NCBI RefSeq assembly: GCF_004362045.1
Contig: NZ_SNWX01000010.1
Coordinates: 1-64,000 of the forward strand
DNA: 64,000 bases
Direction: 5' to 3'
Origin: Halanaerobium saccharolyticum
GTDB taxonomy: Bacteria > Bacillota > Halanaerobiia > Halanaerobiales > Halanaerobiaceae
The notes below the pieces were generated by a model, which was given only the letters and a program-made list of their open reading frames with translations, was not told where the DNA came from and made no database searches. Each line of letters begins with the position of its first letter. Position 1 is the first letter of the stretch. Positions 55,959 to 64,000 of the stretch are shown one piece after another. Both the position numbers and the translations under genes were made by a program.

Positions 55959-57653
55959 ATGGCCAGAATTCCATATGGCGTCAGTAGTTTTTCGCGTCTA
56001 CAAAAAGAAAACTATATCTATATTGATAAAACAAAACATATTGAAACCCTGGAAAGTTATGGTGAACCATATATATTCTTTTTAAGACCGAGGAGATTTG
56101 GTAAGACACTTTTCCTATCAACCTTAGAGAACTATTATGATATTCAGGAAAAAGAAAACTTTGATCAGCTTTTTGGAGATTTATATATTGGCCAGAATAA
56201 GACCGAGCTTGCCAACAACTATTATATACTTAAATTTGATTTTTCTGGTGTTGAAACTTCAGAGCCAGAAAAGATATATGATAATTTTAACCATTTAATT
56301 TTGGAAGCTATCAATACTTTTATTAATAAATATCAAATTGAAGTTGATTATCGAGAAGCACCGGGGAGTGCAATAGCTACTCTATCAAGTTTTTTAGAAG
56401 CAGTACAATATGAAATTGATAATAAAATATATCTTTTAATAGATGAGTACGATCACTTTGCCAATGAAATTTTAAGTTTTACCTCAATAGATAAATTTGA
56501 AGATACAGTTAGCAAACAGGGATTTTTGCGTAAATTTTTTGAAGTTATAAAAAAGAAAACAGGTTCAATAATTGATCGCCTTTTCGTTACGGGTGTCAGC
56601 CCGATTACCTTAGACAGTATGACCAGTGGTTTTAACATAGCTAAAAATAAGACTATGGACAGTAATTTAAATACAATGATGGGCTTTACTGAAAAAGAAG
56701 CTCGCTATTTAATCGAAAAATCTCTACCTGATTATGATCTTGATTCAATGCTGCAGAGGTTAAAAGAATATTATGATGGCTATTTATTTACACCTCGAGC
56801 TAATGAACGAGTTTTTAATACAGATATGCTATTATATTATGTCAGTGAATATTTAATTGACAATACTGAGCCTTCAGAGCTGATTGACAGCAATATATCC
56901 AGTGATTACTCAAAACTGCAGAATCTTTTCAGTCTCAAAGATAGAAAACAAAATTATGAAATCTTAGAAGATATTCTGGCCGGGAATGATCAGAGGGGTA
57001 AGGTAACAGTAGAATTTAATCTGCAGCGGAGATTTACCAAAAAGGATTTTTTATCTTTATTGTTTTACCTGGGATTTTTAACCATTGACCGGGAAGAGGA
57101 TGGCTTTATCTATTTTAGAGTTCCCAATTATGCGGTTAAGGAAATCTATTTTGATTATTTTAATTCCATAATTAGCGAAGAAACTTCATTTGATTCCCTC
57201 GAAATTGAGGCGTCAGTTGTAGAAATTCTAAAAAATGGAGATATCAATCCGTTTATTGAGAAAGTCGAAGCCACTCTGGCTGCTCTCTCCAATCGAGATT
57301 ATATTAAATTTGATGAAAAATATATTAAGATTTTAATTTTTTCCTATCTAAATCTAACCCAACTTTCGATAGTCAAAAGTGAGTATGAGGTAGCAGAAGG
57401 ATATCTGGATTTAGCTTTGCTGAGAAGAAATAAGGGAAAAGGTAATTATGATGCTCTAATCGAGCTTAAATATATTAAAGCTGCGGATTATAAAGAAAAA
57501 GGAGAAGCTTTAGTTGAGCAAAAATTAAACGAGGCTTCGGAACAGCTGGCGCGTTACAGCAGAGCAGTAGAGTTTAAAGATAGAAAAGATCTAAAAAAAT
57601 GGGCCCTGATCTTTGCCGGTACGGATGCAGCTGCCGTAGAAGAAATTGAATAA
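55959..57653 (+). CDS. AAA-ATPase-like / PD-(D/E)XK nuclease superfamily protein
   Basis: 564-residue cytoplasmic protein of the family with an N-terminal AAA-ATPase-like domain and a C-terminal PD-(D/E)XK-like domain. The N terminus reads IPYGVSSFSRLQKENYIYIDKT, with a P-loop variant RPRRFGKTLFLSTL at about 46-59, Walker-B-like ILLIDEYD-type sequence near 160 and FVTGVSPITLDS as sensor region. Near the C terminus, VAEGYLDLALLRR with DALIELKYIK supplies the D and ExK of the nuclease motif, and the tail (KDLKKWALIFAG) is typical. These genes occur in multiple copies in Clostridia and Bacteroidetes; the function is unproven. AAGGAGG precedes ATG. Confidence 0.85.
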   Translation: MARIPYGVSSFSRLQKENYIYIDKTKHIETLESYGEPYIFFLRPRRFGKTLFLSTLENYYDIQEKENFDQLFGDLYIGQNKTELANNYYILKFDFSGVETSEPEKIYDNFNHLILEAINTFINKYQIEVDYREAPGSAIATLSSFLEAVQYEIDNKIYLLIDEYDHFANEILSFTSIDKFEDTVSKQGFLRKFFEVIKKKTGSIIDRLFVTGVSPITLDSMTSGFNIAKNKTMDSNLNTMMGFTEKEARYLIEKSLPDYDLDSMLQRLKEYYDGYLFTPRANERVFNTDMLLYYVSEYLIDNTEPSELIDSNISSDYSKLQNLFSLKDRKQNYEILEDILAGNDQRGKVTVEFNLQRRFTKKDFLSLLFYLGFLTIDREEDGFIYFRVPNYAVKEIYFDYFNSIISEETSFDSLEIEASVVEILKNGDINPFIEKVEATLAALSNRDYIKFDEKYIKILIFSYLNLTQLSIVKSEYEVAEGYLDLALLRRNKGKGNYDALIELKYIKAADYKEKGEALVEQKLNEASEQLARYSRAVEFKDRKDLKKWALIFAGTDAAAVEEIE

Positions 57654-57658
57654 AAAAT

Positions 57659-57713
57659 TTAGCCTTCTTTTTAGTTATGTTTCAAATCATAACTTCCAAG
57701 AAGGCTTTTTAGA
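57659..57713. terminator. Bidirectional terminator between convergent genes
   Basis: AGCCTTCTT pairs with AAGAAGGCT and an inner GTTATG pairs with CATAAC; T-rich sequence follows on both strands (TTTTT on +, AATTTTTTATT on -). Confidence 0.85.
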
Positions 57714-57715
57714 TA

Positions 57716-58849
57716 TTAAAGCACATTCCCCGCGAAATATTCAACTGCCTGAATCACGGCCATTTTCTTAACTTTATTATCATTAATTTTTTCTGATTTA
57801 TAAAGTCCCAGGGCACAGTAGAGACCGGTATAATAATGTGGATTCCAGCCCGGGTTATAATATTCGGCAAAAAGTCGGTAAAGGTAGCTGGTAGTATCCT
57901 TAAAGTTATTTTCTAAATTGTAAAAGAGAAAAGTCAAATTCTCTTGATAACTTTCCAGAGAAAAATCATCTTTAAACTGCTGATAAGTTTCTGCAATTTT
58001 AGTTTCTTCTTTATTAGCTTCAGCAATCTCCAGTCTTTTTTGTTCAATTGATTTACTGCCAAAATAATCTTCTAAAATGCTGTAGGGAGGAAGCTCCTGA
58101 TAAAATGAGCTATCTTCCAGCATAAAAAAGGTGTAATAAGTTATCATGTGGTGCAGGTTAACTATGCCGCTGCCGGAAGCTGCTCTTAAACCCAGTTCTT
58201 CGAGCTTCTCTGAAGCTGGTTTTTGGCGTTTTACTTGATCAGAATTATATTTACCCCGGTAGCTGTAGCGGCAGAGATACATAACATAACTTAAAACTCC
58301 TGTTGCTGCCACATCTTTGTGATGATTAACCAGATCTCTTATAACCGGGAAGAAACAGCTTACACTGTGTCCCAGGCTGTCTGGAATCCTTTCCAGACCG
58401 AGATTAAGTAGATATTTTTTTAACTGTTCCGGCTGCTTTTCCAGAATTCCAAGAGCATAATAAAATGCATTATGGCTATTCCCATTATTTATTTCTTCGC
58501 CCAGTTTATTATAGGTTTTTTGATTTATTTCACCTTCTTTATAACCGCTGCCGTCCGCTTCAAGATTAATAAAATGTCTTTCCGATAAGCCGAGCAGGAC
58601 AACCCTGGCAATCTCCAGTTCGGATTCTCTGGAAAAATAATTTTTCTGAGAAAGTTCCCTCAAAAAAAGACTCATTTTGACAAAATGAAAAGATCCATAG
58701 CGCAGGCTGCATTCCATCAGCATTAATGGTAGTAAATCTTCAATTAATGAGGTCAGCGAAAAACTGTTGTTAGTTTCTAATTCTTTGAGGTATTTTTTAA
58801 CCTCCTGCTGGTTGTGATTAATTATCGCTTTTTTGAGTTGGGAATCCAT
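57716..58849 (-). CDS. Hypothetical protein, 377 aa, not recognised
   Basis: I do not recognise this protein. It is soluble, almost entirely helical by composition, with no signal peptide or membrane segment. It contains conserved-looking His/Cys patches such as SLGHSVSCFFPVIRDLVNHH and LHHMITYYTFF, and a tail PGWNPHYYTGLYCALGLYKS. It could be a heme- or metal-binding helical protein, but nothing in the sequence proves this. ATG 58849 follows an AAGGAG site. It ends opposite the AAA-ATPase-like gene at a shared terminator, and the upstream neighbour is the secreted sugar-dehydrogenase-like gene on the same strand 135 bp away. Confidence 0.7.
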   Translation of the reverse strand: MDSQLKKAIINHNQQEVKKYLKELETNNSFSLTSLIEDLLPLMLMECSLRYGSFHFVKMSLFLRELSQKNYFSRESELEIARVVLLGLSERHFINLEADGSGYKEGEINQKTYNKLGEEINNGNSHNAFYYALGILEKQPEQLKKYLLNLGLERIPDSLGHSVSCFFPVIRDLVNHHKDVAATGVLSYVMYLCRYSYRGKYNSDQVKRQKPASEKLEELGLRAASGSGIVNLHHMITYYTFFMLEDSSFYQELPPYSILEDYFGSKSIEQKRLEIAEANKEETKIAETYQQFKDDFSLESYQENLTFLFYNLENNFKDTTSYLYRLFAEYYNPGWNPHYYTGLYCALGLYKSEKINDNKVKKMAVIQAVEYFAGNVL

Positions 58850-58984
58850 TGTTTTCTCACTCCTTATGATAATTAGTTTTTAATTTCCTATTCATATTCT
58901 ATCATATCTAAACCAGAGATAAAATGCCCAACTCTTTAAGCATTAGAATTGTTTACTGTCATTAAAATTTACATTAGATTGGAA

Positions 58985-60136
58985 TTATTTCTCTAATTTA
59001 AATCTCAAAATCTGATCATCATTCTCACGCGGTCTACCCCGGCCATCAAGATTATTGGTTAAAAAGTAAAGATATCCATCCGGACCAACTACAGCTGTTC
59101 TGATCCGACCATAAATTGAATTTCCCCTACCATTATTAAATAAATGTTCAATACTTTCCACATTATATTGATCACTGTTTCTATTAAGTCCAATTCTGAC
59201 CAGCGATTCGCTGCGCAGGGTTCCCACATATAATTTACCCTGATAAAAAGTGATTCCAGAAGGAGGAACAGAATTTTTCCACATGATTAGAGGATTTGCA
59301 TATTCGCCATCTTCAAAATAACCAATTTTGTCCGGCCAGCCGAAATTGCTTCCTGCCTCAACAACTTTAATTCGATCTTTTGCCCTTAAGCCATCTTCTC
59401 CAGAAGGACCGTGATCAGAGATAAAGAGATCTCCTGTTTCTGGATGCCAGGCAATTCCCTGAGGATTACGGTGGCCCAGACTGTAAACTGGAGAGTTTCC
59501 AAATGGATTATCAGCAGGAATTGTACCTTCTGGAGTCAGACGCAGAATTTTGCCTCCCAGGTTATTTAAATCCTGAGCAATTTCTCGATTAAAGGTATCT
59601 CCAGTTGTAATATAGAGCATTCCATCTGGACCAAAGGCAATTCGTCCTCCATTATGATTGTTTCCGGCGGGAATCTGATCAATGATAATTTCTTCTTCAA
59701 CTGCCTGGTTACCCTGATCAGTAAACCTGGAAACTCTATTGTATAGCTCTCCATTACTGCTGGTATAGGTATACATCAAATAAATATAGGGTTTTTCTGG
59801 AAAATCAGGGTGGTGGGTCATTCCCATTAAACCCCCTTCACCGTGAGATTCAATATTTAGTTCCAGATAGGCTTCATTCTTTAGTTTTCCATCTACAACC
59901 TGCAGCACTGTGCCATCTCTTTCGGTAATTAAAGCTCGCTTACTTTCCGGCAGAAAAACTAATTCCCAGGGGACATTAAGATTCTGCTGCCAGGCTTCAA
60001 CTTCAATACTATCTGGATTCAGTATATATTCATCTTCTACCTTCTGAGGAAACTGACCGACTCTAATCTGTGCCTGAACTGAAAGTGATAAAGTGAGAAT
60101 TAACGTTAAGATTATAAAAAACGCTTTCCTTTTCAT
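58985..60136 (-). CDS. Secreted sugar dehydrogenase-like beta-propeller protein (GSDH/PQQ family)
   Basis: 383-residue exported protein. The signal peptide (MKRKAFFIILT, hydrophobic, cleavage after VQA) is followed by a six-bladed propeller of the glucose/sorbosone dehydrogenase family: PWELVFLPESKRALITERDG, GEGGLMGMTHHPDFPEKPYIYLMYT, NNHNGGRIAFGPDGMLYITTGD, YSLGHRNPQGIAWHPETGDLFISDHGPSGEDGL, and a C-terminal VVGPDGYLYFLTNN. Key PQQ-site type residues (GHRNPQG, HGP) are present. No PQQ synthesis genes are in the window, and strict anaerobes rarely make PQQ, so the cofactor and reaction are uncertain. It has GGAGGG before ATG. Confidence 0.85.
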   Translation of the reverse strand: MKRKAFFIILTLILTLSLSVQAQIRVGQFPQKVEDEYILNPDSIEVEAWQQNLNVPWELVFLPESKRALITERDGTVLQVVDGKLKNEAYLELNIESHGEGGLMGMTHHPDFPEKPYIYLMYTYTSSNGELYNRVSRFTDQGNQAVEEEIIIDQIPAGNNHNGGRIAFGPDGMLYITTGDTFNREIAQDLNNLGGKILRLTPEGTIPADNPFGNSPVYSLGHRNPQGIAWHPETGDLFISDHGPSGEDGLRAKDRIKVVEAGSNFGWPDKIGYFEDGEYANPLIMWKNSVPPSGITFYQGKLYVGTLRSESLVRIGLNRNSDQYNVESIEHLFNNGRGNSIYGRIRTAVVGPDGYLYFLTNNLDGRGRPRENDDQILRFKLEK

Positions 60137-60345
60137 ATTTACTCCCTCCAGATTTTTGTAATTAAATATTCGAAGTTTCTTTCATCTTTATTTCTAATTA
60201 TATTACTTACAGGTGCTGATTTCTAAAAAGCGTTTAACATTTTCAGAAAATTATTTACAGGCTGTTAATTTACAATTTACAATGCTGTAATAATCGGGTG
60301 ATATGATTGAGTAGAGGAACAATTTAGGAAGGGGGGAAGTAAACT

Positions 60346-61260
60346 ATGAATAAAATTGGAGATATTTGTAGAGAAAATAGAGGAGTGACAGTACCAATTT
60401 CTGCCAGGACCAAAAATCTGGTAGACATTTTTAACCTTAATAATATCCAGAGTATTGTTGTACTTAAAGAAGAGCGGGCAGCTGGATTGGTTATGAGAGA
60501 TAAGCTTTTTTATCGTCTGGGCAGTAGATTTGGCTATAATCTATATATGCAGAAAAATGTAAACGTAGTTATGGATAGTAAGCCGCTGATTATAGATTTT
60601 GATGAGCCGGTTCTTAAAGTTTCTCAAATAGCAATGAGGCGTCCACAGGAAAAAATTTATGATTCAATAATAATTACTAAAAATAATAAATACTACGGTA
60701 TTTTGTCGATTAAAGACCTATTAATAGAAGTTTCAGAATTAAAGATAAAAACTGCCAGAAACGCTAACCCCTTAACTGGTCTGCCCGGGAACTTAACTAT
60801 AGAGTCTGAAATAAAAGAAAAAATAAAAAGCGGAGAAAAGTTTTCTGTTCTTTATCTGGATCTTGATAATTTTAAAGCATATAATGACAGTTATGGTTAT
60901 CGTAAAGGTGATGAGGTTATTAATTACACTGCAGAAGTACTTAATAACTGTGCTCAAAAAATTATGGGGGAGACTTTTCTCGGGCATATTGGAGGAGATG
61001 ATTTTGTAATAATCACTGAGGCTGAAGATGATGAATACCTGGCAGAATTAATCATTGAAAAATTTGATGTAGGGATTTGTAGATTTTTTAAAAGCAAAGA
61101 CGTATTGAGAGGATATATTGTTTGTCCTGATCGTCAGCATAAAATTGTTAATATTCCTCTGACTTCAATTTCAATTGCGATAGTTTTGAATAGTGATAGA
61201 AAGTTAAAAAATCATCTAGAAATTAGTGATCGAGCTGCAGAATTTGATGCTGCTGGCTGA
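60346..61260 (+). CDS. CBS-pair/GGDEF protein, C-terminally disrupted
   Basis: 304-residue open frame. The N-terminal ~125 residues resemble a CBS pair (SIVVLKEERAAGLVMRDKLF and YYGILSIKDLLIEVSEL). A GGDEF domain follows from NPLTGLPGNLTIE (~140) through LDLDNFKAYNDSYGYRKGDEV to the GGDDF active-site loop (IGGDDFVII, GGDEF variant), with IVLNSDRKLKNHLEISDRAAE at the end. The frame then stops after a few foreign residues. A HD-GYP domain continues in the +1 frame from about 61226. The whole is probably the remains of a CBS-GGDEF-HD-GYP protein that suffered a deletion and frameshift; the GGDEF part may still be made. GGAAGGGGGG precedes ATG. Confidence 0.75.
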   Translation: MNKIGDICRENRGVTVPISARTKNLVDIFNLNNIQSIVVLKEERAAGLVMRDKLFYRLGSRFGYNLYMQKNVNVVMDSKPLIIDFDEPVLKVSQIAMRRPQEKIYDSIIITKNNKYYGILSIKDLLIEVSELKIKTARNANPLTGLPGNLTIESEIKEKIKSGEKFSVLYLDLDNFKAYNDSYGYRKGDEVINYTAEVLNNCAQKIMGETFLGHIGGDDFVIITEAEDDEYLAELIIEKFDVGICRFFKSKDVLRGYIVCPDRQHKIVNIPLTSISIAIVLNSDRKLKNHLEISDRAAEFDAAG

Positions 61261-61654
61261 GCTTCATGACCTGGGAAAAATAGTTATTTCGAATGATATT
61301 TTATTTAATGATGGTCCTTTAAATGAAAGTGAGTGGCAGCAGATCAAAGAACATCCGGTGACAGGTTTTCAAATTGCCTATACTTCTTTAGATATGGTCG
61401 ATGTAGCGGAAGGAATATTAACTCATCATGAGTGGTGGGATGGAAGTGGTTATCCTCTGGCTTTAAAAGGAGAAGATATACCTCTGGCAGCCAGGATAAT
61501 TGCCTTAGTTGATGCCTATGATGTAATGAAATATGGACGAAATTACAAAAAGGCAATGAGTGACCAGGAAATCATCGAAGAGTTAACGATAAGCTCCGGG
61601 ATTCAGTTTGATCCACTTTTAGTAAAGATGTTTATTGATTTAAATTTCAAGTAA
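61226..61654 (+). pseudogene. HD-GYP domain fragment in shifted frame
   Basis: The frame from about 61226 gives IELQNLMLLAELHDLGKI, KEHPVTGFQIAY and HHEWWDGSGYPL, the HD-GYP phosphodiesterase motifs, and ends like the family (SGIQFDPLLVKMFIDL). It lacks the ~35-residue N-terminal helix of the domain, with its conserved His, and has no ribosome site before GTG 61226. It overlaps the end of the GGDEF frame by 35 bases. I treat it as the shifted remainder of one original gene; programmed frameshifting is less likely because the HD-GYP N terminus is also missing. Confidence 0.65.
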
Positions 61655-61686
61655 GTCACTTAAAACTAAATAGGTTGTAATCTTAA

Positions 61687-61720
61687 GACAGTTTCTATTT
61701 TTAGATGAAACTGTTTTTTA
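61687..61720 (+). terminator. Terminator after the GGDEF/HD-GYP locus
   Basis: ACAGTTTC and GAAACTGT pair around an AT-rich loop, followed by TTTTTTA. Confidence 0.8.
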
Positions 61721-61723
61721 TTA

Positions 61724-61752
61724 TTGACAAACTAACAATCGTTAGTTATAAT
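61724..61752 (+). promoter_or_regulatory. Consensus promoter with embedded TetR operator
   Basis: TTGACA at 61724-61729 and TATAAT at 61747-61752 with 17-base spacing, a perfect consensus. The spacer is filled by the inverted repeat AACTAAC-AATC-GTTAGTT (61730-61747), the expected position of an operator for the TetR protein encoded just downstream. Confidence 0.9.
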
Positions 61753-61817
61753 TAAAAGATAATAGATGATTGAAGTAAATTAATTATTAGATAAGATTTT
61801 AAACTGGAGGTGAAAAG

Positions 61818-62408
61818 ATGGCTTCTACTAGAGAAAAAATTTTAAATGAGTCATTAGATTTATTTGCAGAAAATGGATACCATGGAACTTCAATGCGAGA
61901 GATAGCTAAAGCAGTTGGAATTAAGGGCAGTTCAATTTATAATCACTTCAGCGGTAAAGAGGAGATTTTTTCAGAACTCTTTAATTATCTGGCACCTCTA
62001 AATTTGAAGTCCGGAAAATTTAGGACCAAACTTCAGGCAGCAGAAGTTGATCCATTTGAAACTCTTAATTATTTTGGCGATATTGTAATTAAGGAGATGC
62101 AGAATCAAAAGAAAGTCAAACTTCTAAAAATGATGCTTAAGGAGAATAATAATCCGGTTGTTAAAAAACAACTTCAGGGTAGAATGGAAAATAACATAGA
62201 AAGAGTTACTATTTTCTTTACTGGACTACAGCAGGAGGGGAAAATTAGAAGTGATTTAGATCCAGAATTTACAGCAAATGAATTTGTCGGTGATCTGATA
62301 TATTACAGAATGCGGTATTTACTTTTTGAACTCGACAGTTTTGAAGAATTGAAAACAGCTACCAAAAAGCATATTAGTTTTTTCTGGGAGAATATCAGAG
62401 ACAATTAA
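61818..62408 (+). CDS. TetR-family transcriptional regulator
   Basis: 196-residue regulator. The N-terminal TetR helix-turn-helix (about 5-50) reads TREKILNESLDLFAENGYHGTSMREIAKAVGIKGSSIYNHFSGKEE-type sequence. The C-terminal ligand/dimer domain (60-196) has the FTANEFVGDLIYYRMRYLLFEL pattern common in this family. It starts the operon with LolA-like and outer-membrane genes and probably represses it through the inverted repeat in the promoter. An inducer cannot be named. AGGTG precedes ATG. Confidence 0.93.
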   Translation: MASTREKILNESLDLFAENGYHGTSMREIAKAVGIKGSSIYNHFSGKEEIFSELFNYLAPLNLKSGKFRTKLQAAEVDPFETLNYFGDIVIKEMQNQKKVKLLKMMLKENNNPVVKKQLQGRMENNIERVTIFFTGLQQEGKIRSDLDPEFTANEFVGDLIYYRMRYLLFELDSFEELKTATKKHISFFWENIRDN

Positions 62409-62421
62409 GGAGGAGGAAAAA

Positions 62422-63192
62422 ATGCTTAAAAAAATTACGATTTTCTTTTTAATATTATTCTTTTTTATATCTCAGCTCAGTCTGGCTCAAAAATTAGATG
62501 GAAATCAGGTCTTAGAAAAGGTAGAATCTTCGCGGCAGGCGAAAAGCCATAAGATGAAAATGGAAATGGAATTATACAGCAGTTCTGGTGATATGAGAAG
62601 CAGAGAACTTAATAATTATCGACTGGAAGGGGAAGTTGAGCGGTCTCTAATGCAGTTTGCTGAACCTGCTGATATCAGCGGCACCGCCTTTTTGCTGTTA
62701 GATGATCAGGCTAATAATCAGGAAGATATGTATTTATATTTACCAGCTCTGGGTTCGGTTAGGAAAATATCGGGCAGCCAGAAAAACGGTAATTTTGTTG
62801 GCTCAGATTTGACCTATAATGATCTCAGTATTTTTAGTGGAGCTAATTTTAGAGATAATTATCAGGCAGAAATGATATCGGAAGATAATGGGATAATTGA
62901 GCTGCAACTGGAAATTACTGATCCTGATATTGACTACAGCTATGGCAAAATGTGGGTCAGAAAAGACCTCTGGCTGGCAGAAAAAATAGAGTATTATGAT
63001 CAGCAGGAGGAGTTGTTAAAGGTTATCACTTTAAGTAACTTTGACGAAATTGATGGTAACCGACTGGCCCGCAGAATAGAGGTAGAAAATATTCAAAAAG
63101 AAAGCAGAACAATTTTAAAGCTGGTGGAAGTAGATTTTGATCCAGAACTTGACCCCGGTATCTTTACAACCCGCTATCTGCAGCGTCAATAA
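62422..63192 (+). CDS. LolA-like outer-membrane lipoprotein-sorting family protein
   Basis: Exported protein of 256 residues, signal peptide at 1 to about 22 (hydrophobic core, cleavage after SLA). The mature part matches the LolA_like fold family: AKSHKMKMEMELYSSSGDMRSRELNNY, LMQFAEPADISGTAFLLLDD, YLYLPALGSVRKISGSQKNGNFVGSDLTYNDLSI and the C-terminal FDEIDGNRLARRIEVENIQK. In Proteobacteria such proteins accompany RND exporters and DUF1302-like barrels. It follows the TetR gene by 13 bp, with AGGAGGAG. It supports the presence of an outer membrane. Confidence 0.88.
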   Translation: MLKKITIFFLILFFFISQLSLAQKLDGNQVLEKVESSRQAKSHKMKMEMELYSSSGDMRSRELNNYRLEGEVERSLMQFAEPADISGTAFLLLDDQANNQEDMYLYLPALGSVRKISGSQKNGNFVGSDLTYNDLSIFSGANFRDNYQAEMISEDNGIIELQLEITDPDIDYSYGKMWVRKDLWLAEKIEYYDQQEELLKVITLSNFDEIDGNRLARRIEVENIQKESRTILKLVEVDFDPELDPGIFTTRYLQRQ

Positions 63193-63238
63193 GTCAATAA
63201 GTTAATTAGTCTGCAGAATTTTGAGGAGGTAAGCAATA

Positions 63239-64000
63239 ATGAAAAATATCAGCCCAAAAATCAAACTAAATGATTTATTTTCTATTTTAGTTTTGACTTT
63301 AATTTTAAGCCTTGTTCTTACATTTAACCTGAGTGCAGCTTCTTACAGCGGAGAAATGAGTACTTCTCTTATCTATGAACAGGAAGCTGAGCGCTGGCAG
63401 GATCAAAGTTGGCTGGAACTGGATTTTCAGCAGGATCTGGGAGCAGATTTAAACTATTATTTAAAAGGGAGCTTAAGTTTAGATAGCTATTATCAGCAGA
63501 ATCAAAAAGAAAGAGAAGTTGATTTTGAGCTTAAAGAAGCCTATCTAAATTATTATACATCTAAGATTGACTGGAGGCTGGGTAGACAAAATTTTAGCTG
63601 GGGCAGTTCCTATAATATTAATCCTCTCAATTATTTTAATCCAATTGATCAGGGTGCAATTGATCCTTTTCAGAGTCGGGAGGCAGTTGATGGAATCAGA
63701 GCAGCCTATTATCCTAATTTTAATTGGAAGCTGACAGGGGTTTTAACTCAACATGCAGAAATTGATGAACTGCAGACTGCAGTCCAGGTAATCCGCAGGC
63801 GCTGGCGGGGTTATGATCTTGCTGCCTCTGTTTTTAGTGGCAATAGCCTGCAGTCGGTTCCCGGGGCGAGCGATTTTTATCCTGAAGTTAACAAAATTGG
63901 ATTTGATTTTAAGGGAGATTTCAGCAGCAAGAATATAGGTCTTTTTTCCGAAGTTGTCTACAGTGATTATCAGGATTCCAGGCTGGAAAGTACCAATGAG
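63239..64000 (+). CDS. Predicted outer-membrane beta-barrel protein (partial, runs off the end)
   Basis: An open frame from ATG 63239 (TGAGGAGG ribosome site) to the window end, 254 codons without stop. The first ~35 residues are a signal peptide (hydrophobic LFSILVLTLILSLVLTF, cleavage after SAA). The mature sequence alternates aromatic and polar residues with many Tyr, Asp and Asn, for example DLNYYLKGSLSLDSYYQQN, DWRLGRQNFSWGSSYNINPLNYF, which fits a beta-barrel of the DUF1302/porin type. It follows the LolA-like gene by 46 bp in the TetR operon. An RND-type exporter may follow outside the window. Confidence 0.8.
   Translation, partial: MKNISPKIKLNDLFSILVLTLILSLVLTFNLSAASYSGEMSTSLIYEQEAERWQDQSWLELDFQQDLGADLNYYLKGSLSLDSYYQQNQKEREVDFELKEAYLNYYTSKIDWRLGRQNFSWGSSYNINPLNYFNPIDQGAIDPFQSREAVDGIRAAYYPNFNWKLTGVLTQHAEIDELQTAVQVIRRRWRGYDLAASVFSGNSLQSVPGASDFYPEVNKIGFDFKGDFSSKNIGLFSEVVYSDYQDSRLESTNE

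Overview
The window looks like a chromosomal segment of a low-GC, fermentative, halophilic diderm Firmicute, most like Halanaerobium or another member of the Halanaerobiales. This placement is an inference from gene content and codon use; no rRNA or tRNA gene is present to confirm it. The supporting signs are AT-rich coding with strong AGGAGG-type ribosome binding sites, sigma-A-type promoters, anaerobic enzymes (an anSME-type radical SAM protein, an iron-type alcohol dehydrogenase), trehalose-type osmolyte genes, and envelope genes that imply an outer membrane (a LolA-like protein followed by a predicted beta-barrel, and an ABC solute-binding protein without a lipobox).

Layout. 1-1480: 3' part of a group IIC intron with its maturase. 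1561-3340: GlcNAc/glucose-type PTS IICB plus HPr. 3376-14586: L-rhamnose regulon, with a DeoR repressor divergent from rhaB-rhaA-rhaD-lactaldehyde reductase, then rhamnose mutarotase and a sugar ABC importer with its own promoter. 14690-20382: mixed housekeeping genes, including an unknown protein, a SIR2 deacetylase, an unusual HPRT-like/kinase-like gene pair, GlgC, an MBL-fold protein and an XRE regulator. 20648-27131: a second XRE regulator, a GGDEF/HD-GYP protein, GT20 synthase plus trehalose phosphatase, a PHP histidinol phosphatase and a chemoreceptor. 27244-31587: beta-glucoside PTS operon controlled by a RAT antiterminator. 31614-37907: three secreted proteins (DUF1593-like, an esterase, a multidomain GH3). 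37996-38666: a 44-bp palindrome and a decayed Rpn-family gene. 38876-40653: aldo/keto reductase and deoC. 40716-48715: complete his operon ZGDCBHAF-IE. 48778-64000: accessory and signalling genes, including two GGDEF genes, TrmO, a SPASM radical SAM protein with a 30-codon ORF downstream, LarE, an AAA-ATPase-like/PD-(D/E)XK protein, a secreted sugar-dehydrogenase-like protein, a broken GGDEF-HD-GYP gene, and a TetR-LolA-beta-barrel operon that runs off the end.

How the genes work together. Rhamnose enters through the ABC importer, is epimerised by RhaM, and passes through RhaA, RhaB and RhaD to DHAP and L-lactaldehyde; the FucO-type enzyme reduces the latter to 1,2-propanediol. Beta-glucosides could be trimmed outside the cytoplasm by the secreted GH3 and esterase, phosphorylated on import by the BglP-type PTS, and cleaved by the GH1 enzyme. 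Both PTS operons carry an HPr but no EIIA or EI, so those parts must be encoded elsewhere. The his operon lacks a histidinol-phosphate phosphatase, and the PHP protein at 24242-25045 is the natural candidate for that step.

The least ordinary items are: (1) an HPRT-like protein whose PRPP motif has lost its catalytic Asp, paired with a cytidylate-kinase-like protein fused to a PD-(D/E)XK-like domain; (2) a 30-codon peptide gene with its own -10, ribosome binding site and terminator after a SPASM radical SAM gene; (3) two XRE regulators whose intergenic region holds a 13-bp site in opposite orientations; (4) the 44-bp palindrome beside the Rpn remnant; and (5) a secreted GH3 with InlB-type and FIVAR-type domains.
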